Notes under the pieces: generated by a model | Told to the model about the DNA's origin: nothing | Databases searched by the model: none | Seen by the model: only the letters and a program-made list of their open reading frames with translations | Shown: in pieces, positions 15,161 to 25,884 of the stretch | How positions within the stretch are numbered: the stretch's first letter is position 1 | Layout: every line of letters starts with the position of its first letter | Position numbers and translations under genes: made by a program | NCBI GenBank assembly: GCA_021442155.1 | Contig: CM038228.1 | Coordinates: 81,845,095 to 81,909,094, forward strand | DNA length: 64,000 nt | From: Cymbidium sinense | Lineage: Eukaryota > Streptophyta > Magnoliopsida > Asparagales > Orchidaceae | Reading direction: 5' to 3'

Positions 15161-16059
15161 TGTTGCGTCTTTGAAAAATCATTCTTGAGAAAATTTATCA
15201 TGGCCTTGTTGATTAGTCGACACACAGTAATTAAAGAGCGAGAACACAAGAATTTTTAACGTGGAAAAACCTCGAAAAAGGGAAAACCTTAGATAAAAGA
15301 TTCCATATGTATCCTTTTCAGTACAAAATCTTCCGATAGCGGGATTCTGAAATTCTATTTGAAAGGGACAACAGCTGTGTAACAACGATCAGTTTATAAT
15401 AGTTGCTGATGTTGGAGATGCTGGGTAGCTTCTGGTGGAAATGCCGGGTATAATTAACGATGGCTGCGGCCGGCAGTGGTGCGATCTTGCTCGGGGATCT
15501 TCAAGCTTTAGAGCTTTCTCTTCCTCCTCACTTCACTTTTCCTCTTCTTCCTCGATCGGACTCTTCCTCTTCTTCCTTGCCTTCTTCCTTGCTTTAGCTT
15601 CCTTCTTCTTCACTTGCTTGGACTCTTCTTCTTCTTCCTTGCTTTCTTGTTCTTCTTCCTTGCTTCTTGACTCTTCTTCTTCTTCCTTTTCGGGTTCTTG
15701 TTCTTCTTCACTTGCTTGACTTCTTCTTCTTGCTTCACTTCACTTAGCTTAGCTTAGGCCCCCCATGTGAGACTGTTATAGATGGGAGGAGGGGTATTCT
15801 AGTAAACTCATGTAAGGCCGTACCACTCCCCGTCGGACTCAGAATGACTCCTTGATCATTTGATGTATTTTGAGCATTTGGATGCCCAAATGAAGTCGAA
15901 TTATGAGATCTTAGGCTCATTAGATCCATTTCGTCGAGGCCTTCGATTTTATAAACACTCCACATTTGAGAGCTTTTTGGGATTTAATTGATGTCGAAGA
16001 TTCTAATGATATTTTAAGTGCTTGATCTCGATTTGTTTTACTCAATCGTATCAACATCA
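15161..16059 (-). repeat. 3' LTR of the Tat-like element
   Basis: On the plus strand it runs from TGTTGCGTCTTTG to AACATCA. It shares with the right LTR 'gtaattaaagagc', 'aacgtggaaaa', 'atgtatccttttcag', 'ttgatgtattttgagcattt' and 'tctaatgatattttaag'. The middle (about 15510-15745) is CTT/TCC-rich and yields a spurious poly-Ser frame. The LTR TATA box is altered here (GTTATAGATGG, against CTATTTATAGATG in the other LTR). Confidence 0.85.
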
Positions 16060-16731
16060 AGATTTGTGCTTTGTTGGTGGTATTTTGAGAGCCATATCGG
16101 TTGCCCTATTTTTGGATGACATTAAGCTTAATCATCAAAATATATGTCAAATGTTCAAAATAGCAATTGGAAGTTTTAAGCGTTTAGGGACGCGAGCGGT
16201 GGCGCCGGCGTCCGGCTCTTGAGCGCGCCCATAGCCTTGGCCTTGGCTCCCGTATGGCGTCCAATTGAAGCGCCGTCGCAGCCGAGTGGCCGTGGCAGGC
16301 GGCCTTGTGGCCCGGGAGCAGCGCCTTAATGCGGGTCAATCCAGCGTGGCAATTCCGGTCCAGCCATTCAGCGTCGTTCAGACCATTCCGTAGCAGTTGG
16401 ATCGGGCATTGAAACGATCCGGGTCGAATGGGCGAGGCTAACCTTGGCAGCCTTCAACGTCCTTGCCTTAGCAAGTCTGTAGCGCCCGTATGTCTGCCTG
16501 CAGCCAGCCAGCGCCCATGGCCAGCATGAACTTGGCCCAGCCGCCCATGAACGCGCAAGCCCATGAGGCGAGAAATTAGGCGGTTTTGAGCCGTTTGAAC
16601 CGTTTTGAGGGTTTTACCCTTTTGCACTGGGGGCTACTCATCTAGAGTAAGAGGAGAGGCACACCTTTCCCTCTCCCTTTCTTCTTGAGTGAGGTCGCTT
16701 TGGAGTCAAGAAAGCGTCGAAGCGTTGAGGG
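16060..16731 (-). other. GC-rich 3' non-coding region of the Tat-like element
   Basis: From about 16190 the sequence becomes strongly GC-rich ('gcgagcggtggcgccggcg'), in sharp contrast to the surrounding AT-rich DNA. It lies between integrase and the 3' LTR. No frame resembles a known protein. No clear polypurine tract is visible next to the 3' LTR. Confidence 0.6.
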
Positions 16732-17380
16732 GCGATCAAGGCGATCAAGGCGCGGTATCGTCGTGGTTCCGGTTTCTGCGGCCCGTCGGACCGTCCGGGT
16801 TAGGAAGCGATCAAGGCCCGGTATCGTCGTGGTTCGGTTCACCGACCCGTCGTCGCGTCCGGTTAGGAAGCGATCAAGGCCGGTATCGTCGTGGTTCGGT
16901 TCTGCGACCGTCGTCTGCGTCCGGGTTAGGCGATCAAGGCCGCGGTATCGTCGTGGTTCCGGTTTTACGACCACGTCGTCGTCCGGGTTAGAGGCGATCA
17001 AGGCCCGGTCGTGGTTCCGGTTTTACCGGCCGTCTGCGTCAGGTAGGAAGGCGATCAGGCCGGTATCGTCGTGGTTCCGGTTCACCGACCCCGTCGCCGT
17101 CCGGGTTAGGAAGCGATCAAGGCCCGCGGTATCGTCGTGGTTCCGGTTTTACCGCGTCGTCCCGTCGGTTAAAGGCGATCAAGGCCACGGTATCGTCGTG
17201 GTTCCGGTTCGACCACGTCGTCTGCGTCCGGGTTAGGAAGGCGATCAAGGCCCACGGTATCGTCGTGGTTCCGGTTTCACGTCGTCCGTCCGGGTTGAAG
17301 GCGATCAAGGCCCGCGGTATCGTCGTGGTTCGGTTTCTGGACCCACGTCGCCGTCCGGGTTAAAGGCGATCAAGGCCCGG
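16732..17380. repeat. GC-rich tandem array, about 10 units of 57-66 bp
   Basis: Each unit starts 'gcgatcaaggc', continues 'ggtatcgtcgtggttccgg', and ends with a variable 'ccgtccgggttaggaag' part. Starts are visible at 16741 and then roughly every 60-65 bases to the partial unit at 17366. Unit lengths are not multiples of three and vary by small indels, so the long frames across it (for example 16685-17236) are artefacts. It sits in the 3' non-coding part of the Tat-like element, where this clade is known to carry tandem repeats. Confidence 0.9.
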
Positions 17381-17559
17381 AGGCGATGAGGCGGCGAAGA
17401 TGCTCGATGATAGTGGCGAGGATAACCGGCGATGGTGGTGGCCGTGAGGATTCGTGATGGTCGGTGATGGCCGTGATAGTCGGTGGCGGTGATGGCCATT
17501 TGTAGTGGTTGGGCCCGGTGGTGACAGACAAGCGGCTCGACTTACGTTAGAGATATAAT

Positions 17560-18660
17560 TGAATCCGGCGATTTTGACCCATCAGAGGTTATTTGTCGAG
17601 TGTTATCGATGACATTAACATCTGAGAACAAAGTTTTGACCTTTCTAGGTTATTGGTGAATATTATTCGTCGGCGCTAACACGTATGGAAGAAGGCGTGG
17701 GAAGTCCTGGGACCTTTTGACCTTTCACAGGTTGTTGGTGAATATTTGCTCGATGGCGGTATGGAAGAGTGGGAAGTCCACCAAGGACCTTTTGACCTTT
17801 CACTGGGTTGTTTATCGAGCTTTTTTCGATGACGTGCGTATGGAAGATCGCGAAGTCCATGGGGCGTTTTGACCTCTGGGTTGTTTAGTCGAGTTTTCTC
17901 GATGGCGTTAACGAAAGAGTTGAATTGAATCCGGTCGACGTGCGCACCGGATTAGCCGCTGATGATTAATGTGGATGACCGCGATTGCCGCGATAATGGC
18001 CGGCGACCGAGTGAGTCGGCGCGATGACCGCAAGGATGACCGCAAGATTGCTGCATAGTTAGCAAAGTGACCGCGACGGTGGGCGCAGACCGCTATATGG
18101 TTGCGGTCAGGTGGTCGCAGCGAACCGGTAATGGTTGTCGGCGACCGACGCCGGTAATCGCGGATGACCGATGGTGATGACCGCTAATGGTCGGCAGGTG
18201 AATGACGGTGGACCGGGCGAATATGAGGATTTTGACCCATCCGGTTGTTTGTCGAGTGTTATCTCATGACATTAACCTGCGAGTGGTACAAAGTTTTTTT
18301 TTTTTTTTTTTTGACCTTTCCGGGTTGTTTCGTTTTGCTCGATATTAACCCGGAAGAGATCGCAGAAGTCCACTAAGGACGCTTTTGACCTTTCCGGGTT
18401 GTCGAGTTTTTGCTGGCGACATTAACCCGTATGGAAGAGATCGCAGAAGTCCACCCGCTGACGCTGGCGCATCGCGCTGAGTTGGGATGACCGACGATGA
18501 TGGTGGTGACCGCGAGATTGCCGGCGATGGTCGGCAGGACCGACGGTAGTCGCGGCAACACCGTTGGCGCCGACGCGGTGAAGCGGTCGACGGATCTTTG
18601 ACCTATCCAAGGTTGTTTGCCGAGTGACTGGCGACGTTAACCTCAGATGGAAGAGGTCCC
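17560..18660. repeat. Second repeat field: about 75-bp units in two clusters
   Basis: Units start 'ttttgacc', then 'ggttgtt', 'tcgag', 'gacattaac', 'tatggaaga' and 'gaagtccac'. Starts are near 17572, 17635, 17717, 17792 and 17868, then near 18232, 18306, 18383 and 18597. The two clusters also begin alike (17560-17640 and 18220-18295), suggesting a larger duplication of about 660 bp. Between the clusters, 17940-18220 is a degenerate 'gatgaccgc' field. A 19-base T run lies at 18294-18312. Confidence 0.75.
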
Positions 18661-18814
18661 AAGTCCCCTCGATTGATCATGTCCCAATGAGATGTAACAT
18701 GAGTTGTATATTTCTCAAGTGGGAGGAAAAGTAAAGAAAAGCAAATCTTGTTAGAACAAAGTGAATTCACTAGTTCAATGATATAATCATAAGACACCGT
18801 TGGGCTTTAAGAGA

Positions 18815-18880
18815 AAATGACAACAACAACCAACAACAAGCTTTAATCCTAGTGGGGTCGCTTATACAAGGATGAAATGA
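18815..18880 (-). mobile_element. RTE-type LINE 3' tail scrap inside the Tat-like element
   Basis: 'acaacaacaaccaacaacaa' followed by 'gctttaatcctagtggggtc' is the reverse of the plant RTE 3' end (compare 34382-34430), including its TTG-repeat tail. Only the last few dozen bases are recognisable, so it is either a very short 5'-truncated insertion or a SINE using the same tail. Confidence 0.5.
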
Positions 18881-18937
18881 TGACGAGATAAAGTCATAAT
18901 AATTATGCAAGAGTTACCGATAATATTTTCAAGATTC

Positions 18938-19940
18938 TTAGTATTCCAAGTTCGAGGTAGAGTTTTTCCTCCTCGAGCTTGAACGCTCCTCGACCATAGC
19001 TATGACCACATGACCATCCCAGAGAGGTGAGAGTTTATTGCGCTGAGGGCCTTTGCCTGCAGCCTCGAGACTTCGCAGGACCAAGTCACCGACAGATATG
19101 GGACGAGGTTTCACTCTTCTGTTGAAGTGGCGAGCTACCCATTGGTGATAGGAAGCAGTCCGAAGTAGGGTCATATCCCGAAGTTTCTGTGGAGTAGTGT
19201 GTGTGCCGGAGTTTTTCTTCATTACTTCCATGATCAAAACTGGACTCTTGACTTGGAACCCGATATCCACCCCAGATGATAGCTTCGTACAAAACACAAG
19301 TTATATGTCTCAGTGTGACGTGCGGTAGGCCCAAAGAACATTGGGAGCTCATCAACCCATTGCCCCCTTCTCAAGACGTGTTTTTAGTCCTTTGAGTATG
19401 GTCCTTGGTAACTTCAGTCTGCCCATTAGTTTGAGGATGTGCTACCGTGATGTGAAATGAATGTGAAGATCTTTGCAAAAGGAAAAGACTTTTCCAAATT
19501 GAGTTCCATTGTCGTGATGATCTTTGCGGAAGACCTAATCGACATATTATATTTTTCCGACAAATTGTTTGGTATTTGCCTCGTGATTTTAGCGAAAGTG
19601 GTTCGCCTCTACCCATTTTGTGAAGTAGTCGACGCTAGAATGATAAATTTTTGCCCTCATGCTATTGGAAAAGGTCCCATGATATCAATCCCCATCGAAA
19701 GGGCCATGGGCTTTGAATGGATGAGAGTTCTGCATGCATGTGAGGGAGGTTAGAATGCAATTGACAACTCATTTCGTGAATTCCATGCCTTGTTTCATCA
19801 GGCCAATAAAACCCTTGCCTCATGATTTTAAGGGCCAATGCTCTTCCTCCAAGGTGTTCTCCCTGAGTGAACCTCTTAACGTAATCGCCTCAAGGTGGAA
19901 GGCATTTGAGATATGGACCAGAAAGCTCGCTTGTATAGTT
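18938..19940 (-). pseudogene. Integrase of the Tat-like element, broken
   Basis: Integrase inserts the element's cDNA into the genome. Read in minus-strand order, with frame changes, this region gives 'VDYFTKWVEA' (first catalytic Asp), 'HDNGTQFG' (second catalytic Asp), 'HPQTNGQTE' (catalytic Glu; frame 19371-19616), a 'WVDELP' segment, and the C-terminal 'VARHFNRRVKPRPISVGDLV' block (frame 18938-19297). All three catalytic residues of the DDE core are still readable, but they lie in different frames separated by indels. No functional protein is possible as the sequence stands. Confidence 0.8.
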
Positions 19941-20910
19941 CACCTCCAATAATAGCAAAGTTTGAAGCTTGTCTTCTGAGACGAGGAAGTTGGATCTTCG
20001 TGAAGGGTCCCTTCTTGTAGAAAAGATAGATCGGGTTTATCCACCTAACGCCTTTTCCTCATCAATAGTTTGAATTATCCATGGCCCTTGGATACTAGGA
20101 AAATGTATTTCTTCAACATGCTTTCTCTTAAATAGATCTCCAGTGGTAGAGGTAGCAAGCTTAGCAAGAGCGCCTAGTATTCTTCTCTCGTAGTATGTGG
20201 ATGATTTGATGTGTCTTGAAATGAGTAAGAAGAGATTTTACCAAGTGGAGATATTGCACCACTGAGGATTATGAGTATTAAAATCTCCTCCAACTTGGGA
20301 GGCGCGGGAGTCGGGAATAATTAAGTTTTGGGCTTCAAATCAATGGCCCCTCAAGGATGAGAGCCTCATATTCGCCATGTTATTAGTGCGTGGGAATTTT
20401 AAGCTAAGTCCATACTCTAGGTATTTTATTTGGGGAAACAAGTAGATTCCCCAAAGACCAAGATTTCCTCAAGCTCCATCAACGAGAGTCCATCGAGGAG
20501 ATGAAAGACACGTGACAGATAGCTCTTCTAGAGTTGGTGCATTCCACTATAAAGTCCGCAAGTATTTGAGACTTTATGGCGAGGTAGAAAATTTATATCA
20601 AATTCTCCCAGTTCTAGCACATTTGATCAATCTTCCGTGATGCTTCGGTCGTAAGATGGCCCTTAATGGTAAATCGTAAACGCCGATGGTGTGAGCTTGA
20701 AAGTATGGACGCAATGCCGAGAAAATTAACGCCGAGCCACTTTATCCGCAAATGGATAACGACTTTCTATATCGAGAGAATTTTACCGACGTAATAAATT
20801 GGTTGTTGTGCCCCATCTTCTTCTCGCACTAAACCGAAGCTTATTATGGGAAGAAACCGCAAGATATAAGTATAACGCTTTCCTTGAATAGGTTTGATAG
20901 GGGTGAGATG
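19941..20910 (-). pseudogene. Presumed RNase H region of the Tat-like element, unreadable
   Basis: Its position between the RT and the integrase implies RNase H and linker coding sequence. I cannot trace a continuous domain. There are many stops and frame changes, and only scattered residues around 20700-20860 are suggestive. The call rests on position, not on motifs. Confidence 0.45.
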
Positions 20911-21700
20911 CTAGATATTCTTTAGTTGCTCAAAAGCATACCGACATTCATCGGTCCATTGAAAATTATTATTTTTAGCTCCCTTCAATATTTTAAAGAA
21001 TGGCAAGTATTTGTCCCTAACGGCTAGAAACGGATAATGCAAAGCAATTCGACCATTCAAACGTTGAACGTCTTTGATATTCTTCGGAGGAATCATATCT
21101 TGGAGAGCTTTGATTTTTTCAGGGTTAGCCTCTATCCCACGGTGAGTTACCATAAATCCAAGAAATTTTCGAAACCCCAAAAGCACACTTGGTTGGGTTA
21201 AGTCGTGTTATAGCGAAGGAGGTCAAAGCATGCTTCTAAGTCAAAATATGTTGTGACTTTTCTAAGCTTTTCACTAACATGTCATCCACATACACCTCCA
21301 TTGTGGCCTAGTGTCTTTAAAACCTTATTCATGAGGCTGATAGGTAGCACCAAAGATTTTTTAATCCAAATGGCATGACTTGGTAACAATATAAACCTTT
21401 ATATGTTTGAAACGTCAGTAGCCTCTTCATCTATTGGGTTCATCTTTATTTGATTGTACCAAAATAAGCATCCAAAAATCGAGCATTTGATGTCCCATGT
21501 AAGGCCCACCAATTGATCGATTCGAGGAAGAGGAAAACTATCCTCGTGCCTTATTAAGATCAAGATAATCAACACACATCCTCCATGTTCCATTTGTTTT
21601 TTTAACCATGACAACATTTGCTAGCCATGTGGGTAATGCACTTCTCGTATGAATCCCGCTTCTATGAGCTTGTTAACTTCTTGTTCAAGACGATCGGGTG
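20911..21700 (-). pseudogene. Reverse transcriptase of the Tat-like element, broken
   Basis: The N-terminal part gives 'KKTNGTWRMCVDY', 'FPLPRIDQLVG' and 'YNQIKMNPIDEEAT' (21399-21617 in two frames). These are the conserved RT blocks around the template-binding region. The C-terminal part is one clean frame (20911-21186) with GFMVTHRGIEANPEKIKAL and FQWTDECRYAFEQLK, the RT thumb and connection. The catalytic YVDD block expected between them falls in the disrupted stretch 21190-21400: 'catgtcatccacataca' at 21279-21295 reversed reads YVDDM, so it is present but out of frame with its neighbours. Confidence 0.85.
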
Positions 21701-22330
21701 CAAAACTCCGCTTTGGATGATTGGTTTGAACGTTGGATTAATTTTGAGGGAGTGATTACATTGGGTCGACCCCCGATATCTCCTGACTCCAAGCAAATAT
21801 GTCTTGATTCTCGTAAGAAATTTATATACTTTTCCCTTTGTTCTTCCGAGAGTAAAGATCCCACTTGCACCTCGTAATGGTTGGTCATCATCGATAATAT
21901 CGAGAGTAAATCTTCTGGGAAGCTTTTGAGGTACTCTTTCATCTCGAAAGTTAAGATCTTCGATGTCAAGGTGATGGAAGCTTGAGCTTGTCGAGATAAC
22001 ATGATCAGCCGTTGATTTCCACAAACCCCCCACCGGGTAGGAAATTTTATCTTCGATGAGGCAATCAAGTGATAGCATAAAATTGATTGAGGGGCCTCAA
22101 GATTGCATTATATGCGCAATCGACACCACCATGAATTGTATTAAATGAGTCACTTGTCGAGGAATTCTCCGAGGGTAACAGAAGAGTGATTGTCCCTTCG
22201 CCTGCATCGGGTGATTATCAAACCCATATAGTGGTCCAAAGAATGGTTGGAGCTTTTGCGCCCATGTTAAGAAAAGTTGAGTAAAATAAGACATCGTAAC
22301 TCCCATTATCATTCTTTTTTAACGTTATAA
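21701..22330 (-). pseudogene. Protease and linker of the Tat-like element, broken
   Basis: The aspartic protease cleaves Gag-Pol. Minus-strand reading near 22265-22313 gives NDNGSYDVLFYSTFLNMG, matching the family's 'DTGSSADILYYDTFLKMG'. The active-site triplet, normally D-S/T-G, reads D-N-G here (22302-22310). Downstream 'GFDNHPMQAKG' and 'CAYNAIL' also fit the protease fold. 21690-22070 then covers the linker to RT ('VGSLLSEEQREKYINFL'). Frames shift several times. Confidence 0.65.
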
Positions 22331-22500
22331 AGGATCACCGATCCGCCATGACAAGTGGATCTTGATGAGGGATATGGACTCCTTCTAAGTCCGCCATTGA
22401 AAGTGATGGAATGATCAATACAGACTTCTTCAACTCGGTTCTTTGGAGGTGAAGAGAACTTGATTATGTAGTATCGATCCTCCTGATTGCATTTCTCCAA

Positions 22501-23880
22501 TTATTTGATGATTATTTGGTTGTTTTTGTGATGATTGTCCCGCTTGCCCCCAAACGAGGTGTGTTTGTTTGAGGTCGATTCTTCAAAACGACATAGTATC
22601 CTTGAATGAGTCTCTCGATTTCTTGAGTTGTATACATGCTTCAAGAGTATGTCCACGCCATGAAAATGACAATATTTCCCGATTTCAATTGCTTCAATGG
22701 ATGCGCCACTGATATGTTCTTCATAATACATCGAGGTTAACACAGATGTGTTCCCGGTGTATGTCTTTTCCTGGCCGAGGTTCACGTTGTTGATAGGGGG
22801 GTCGGGAGGGAGATCATGACTACCTTGTCGCTTCTTTTGATGGGCCGGTCCCACATTTCGGGTATTTTATGCTTCCTGATATTGTTCAAATTGTTTCATG
22901 AGCATTAATAGCTTCATGGGAGATTTGTGCTTCTACACGATGAACTAAGTCGCATATGAGCGACCGTGTCCCATTAATGACTAATAGAGGCCTGACGGAG
23001 TCCTCCAAGGAAAACTCCTCTAGTTCGGTCTACCCTGTGTATTTGGCGAAGCTTCTAAAGAGAACCGAAGTATTCTTTGAGTGATTCACCCTCGCTCGTC
23101 AATACCGGAAAGATGGGAGGAATCTTTAATGATTCTCCATTTGCAATGAACTGCTCCACAAAGAACCCAAGTTCGTAAAGGTATGGATGGATCCCCTTGG
23201 AAGAGAATAGAAACCAAGTGCGAGCTTGCCCTTTGAGGGTAACAGGAAAGACCTGACAAAGCAGTGTGTCAGGAGCTCGTTGGATATGCATGATAGTCCT
23301 GTAATGGTCGATGTGTTCGTGTGGGTCAGTTGCCCCATAGAATCAATGCTCTAAGCTTGAAACCCACGGAATTGGATGTCAAGAATGGTTCACAAAGGTG
23401 AGGACTCTCATAACCGCGTGGGTGAAGATGATTTCTATCTTGAAGGTGAAATTCATCTTGTATTAAGGCCGCTTCAATGTCATGATGTGCGGATTAATGA
23501 GATGAGCATGTGTGAAGCTATCAACAACGACGGTGGATTAGTAACGGCTGAGTCGCACGCTGATGGATGAGGAACTGGGTCAAGGAGATCACATTGCCTC
23601 CATGGAGGAACCCAAAGGTCGGAGGATTAGCGCTTTTGACCTCCTCCCGCAATGACCGATCTTGGGGAGATATGTTTGTCGTAGTAGTAGTCCTTGCAAA
23701 AGTCGGATCATCTTATTTTGAGACTCTCCATTCTGACATATCTTCCAAAGAGATTCCCGCCTCTCAACATGGCGCCTTGGAGGGATGGGTTTTGAGAATG
23801 ACGGAGTTGGAGCGGAGGTTCCATTATGACGAGTGTATTGGCCTGGCCATAACGTGGATGTTCATGAATTGAGGTTGAAG
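22501..23880 (-). pseudogene. Gag of the Tat-like element, broken
   Basis: Gag packages the element RNA. The frame 23055-23291 contains 'LLCQVFPVTLKGQARTWF' and 'FVEQFIANGESLK', the core of the plant retrotransposon Gag domain (family form roughly 'ALMCRAFPLTLKGPARTWF...FVTQF'). A second frame, 22501-22854, covers the later Gag-protease linker. Upstream, 23300-23880 should hold the Gag N-terminus but shows no recognisable motif. Several frameshifts and stops separate the pieces. Confidence 0.75.
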
Positions 23881-23884
23881 GGTT

Positions 23885-23904
23885 TTACTTCCCAGACGCC
23901 AAAC
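23885..23904 (-). other. Primer-binding-site-like sequence of the Tat-like element
   Basis: On the minus strand, directly after the 5' LTR end (...TTACACA), the sequence reads GTTTGGCGTCTGGGAAGTAA. This is where reverse transcription is primed by a tRNA. From memory, Tat-clade elements often have 'TTTGGCGCCGTCTGTGGG' here, and this looks like that sequence with short deletions. I have not matched it to a specific tRNA. Confidence 0.5.
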
Positions 23905-24753
23905 TGTGTAAAAAACGCCATGAGAGTAAAATTTATGCCTTAGCCTTGTTATCCACACAAGGTAATTAAAGAGCCAACATGAGACACCTGCACTTTAACG
24001 TGGAAAACCTCAAAAGAGGGAAAACCACTGCCCAAAAAAAGATTCCACTATGTATCCTTTTCAGAGTACAAAATCTTCCGAGATTGGATGATTAGAGAGA
24101 GGGAGAGGGTAAATAAACGATCAATAGTGATGTTGAGATGCAGCTTCCTGGGAAATGTCGTATAATTAACATGCGAAAGTAGCGATCTTGCTGGGATCTG
24201 CTTTATTCTTCCTCCTTTTTTTCTCTTCTTCCCTCGCTGACTCTTCCTCTTCTTCCTTCTTCCTTCCTTTCTTTTCCTTCTTCACTTGTTTGACCTTCTT
24301 CTTCTTCCTTCTTCTTGTTCTTCTTCCTTGTTTCTTCCTTGCTTCACTTTCCTTCTTCTTCACTTGTTTGACTCTTCTTCTTCTTCCTTGTTCTGCTGTT
24401 CTTCTTCACTTGTTTCTTTTCCTTCTTCTTCCTTCACTTGCTTACTTCATTTTATTTTTAGCCCCCCTGTGAGGAGTGAGGCCTATTTATAGATGAGGAG
24501 GGTATTCTAGTAAACATGGCAGACCACTGACGACCTCGAATGACTCCTTCGATCATTTGATGTATTTTGAGCATTTGATGCCCAAATGAAGCTAAATTAT
24601 GAGATCTAGTCATTAGATCCGGCCAAGACGCTTCGATTTAACTATAAACACCCACATTTGAGAGCTTTTTTGGGATTTAATTGATGTCCCAAGATTCTAA
24701 TGATATTTTAAGCCGATTTGCTTTGTTCACTCAAAATCATATCGCCAACATCA
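23905..24753 (-). repeat. 5' LTR of the Tat-like element
   Basis: On the plus strand it runs from TGTGTAAAAAACGCC to CCAACATCA. It is paired with 15161-16059 by the shared blocks listed there. A CTT/TCC-rich stretch lies at about 24200-24450. The promoter TATA box, TATAAATAG on the minus strand, is intact at 24483-24491. Confidence 0.85.
24483..24491 (-). promoter_or_regulatory. LTR TATA box
   Basis: TATAAATAG on the minus strand. The same box occurs at the equivalent place in the solo LTR (58987-58995, plus strand) and is altered in the left LTR near 15774. Confidence 0.65.
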
Positions 24754-24945
24754 AGATTCATGGCTGACAGATTTTATATCAATATAAAATTTGATGGGCA
24801 ATTGCTCACCTGAGGACTATGTGGTCGTATATGTATGTATAAAATTCATCTATCAAAATGTATCTATCTATGTAAGGGCGAATTATAATATAAATTTGAT
24901 TTCATTATAAATAAGGATATTAAACAAAAAACATATGAGCACATT

Positions 24946-25017
24946 GTGGCTGTAGTTTAGTGGTGAGAATTCCACGTTGTGGCCGTGGAGACCTGGGCTC
25001 GAATCCCAGCAGCCACA
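24946..25017 (+). tRNA. tRNA-His (anticodon GUG), nuclear type
   Basis: This 72-base gene folds fully. The acceptor stem GTGGCTG pairs with CAGCCAC plus discriminator A. The anticodon stem CCACG/CGTGG encloses loop TTGTGGC with anticodon GTG. The T arm is CTGGG-CTCGAAT-CCCAG, which includes the B box. The D arm GTTTAGTGGTGAGAAT contains the A box. There is no encoded CCA and no intron, as expected for a plant nuclear tRNA-His; the extra 5' G of mature tRNA-His is added after transcription. It differs clearly from chloroplast trnH, which begins GCGGATG. Upstream there is TATAAATA near 24906 and CAA at 24925, typical of plant RNA polymerase III tRNA genes. It looks functional. Confidence 0.97.
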
Positions 25018-25028
25018 CTAAAAGTTAA

Positions 25029-25032
25029 TTTT
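25029..25032 (+). terminator. Pol III terminator of tRNA-His
   Basis: The first run of four T's lies 11 bases after the tRNA 3' end, the usual RNA polymerase III stop. Confidence 0.7.
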
Positions 25033-25795
25033 AAATTTTATTTACGCAATAAATAAGATCAACTGGTTTAAGTATTTTGATAAAAAACACACGAATAAAA
25101 ATAATATTCTGAAATTAACTAAATTGTATTTTAAAAGTTGAAGAGACAATACCTTTTTAAATAATAAATATTGATAGACTTTTTGAAAATATACGTTACA
25201 TAAATTTAATTAGTTATTCCTACATTTCATTATGTTTATAAGTTATAATAAGATATTCTTGTTTGAATGGCAAAGTAAAATAAGTGAACATAAATATAAT
25301 TTAAATTACATAATAATATTACATGCATTATTATTTAAATAGCATAAATAATATTCTGAAAAAAAAAAACTTCAACTTTAAAGTCTATTTAAGACATATC
25401 GTATAAGCTTTAAAAAACATATTAATTATTTTCCATTTATAATCCTTTAAGACGCAATTCATATTTGATTTTATTTTATGATACGATATTTTAAATCAAT
25501 ATTACATGCAAGAACTGTGAATGACGAATTATTAATATTATCTTAAGGAATTATGTTTTTTAAAAAAAATATAAATATTTTTAAGTAACATATTTAAATA
25601 ATTTTAAGATATTACATGTATTATTATTTAAATAGCATATTTTAATGACATAATAATTTAAAAGTTATTCTTAAATTTTATTTACGCAATAAATTATCAT
25701 AGTTTTTGAACAATATGACTAAGTAATTTTTTTGCAAGTTAAAATTGTGGAGAAATGGTGTTTGTTAATTTTAATTTTTTTAATTATATCATGAG

Positions 25796-25884
<89 letters not shown>

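Larger units (their letters stand above)
15161..24753 (-). mobile_element. Decayed Ty3/gypsy (Tat-like) LTR retrotransposon
   Basis: Two diverged LTRs (15161-16059 and 23905-24753) flank, in minus-strand order, a primer-binding-site-like sequence, gag, protease, reverse transcriptase, integrase and a 2.5-kb GC-rich region with tandem repeats. The RT-RNase H junction carries 'GFMVTHRGIEANPEKIKAL' and 'FQWTDECRYAFEQLK'. The integrase carries 'VDYFTKWVEA', 'DNGTQF' and 'HPQTNGQTE'. This wording matches plant Tat-clade polyproteins. Tat-clade elements are known for long 3' untranslated regions with tandem repeats, which fits the layout. All reading frames are interrupted. I see no clean target duplication (left flank ATATA, right flank AGATT), so the ends have changed or my boundaries are off by a few bases. 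Confidence 0.85.

Noticed and set aside
15435..15719. Ser-rich open frame
   Set aside because: It arises from the CTT/TCC-rich stretch of an LTR. The same kind of frame appears at 24188-24472 in the partner LTR, without conserved sequence.
16685..17236. 183-codon open frame in GC-rich DNA, the second longest in the window
   Set aside because: It runs across a tandem array whose unit length is not a multiple of three. Other frames and the opposite strand are also open there, as expected of low-stop GC-rich repeats.
24946..25017. Possibility that the tRNA-His is a chloroplast insert
   Set aside because: The sequence is the nuclear form. Chloroplast trnH starts GCGGATG and differs throughout, and the flanks show no plastid genes.
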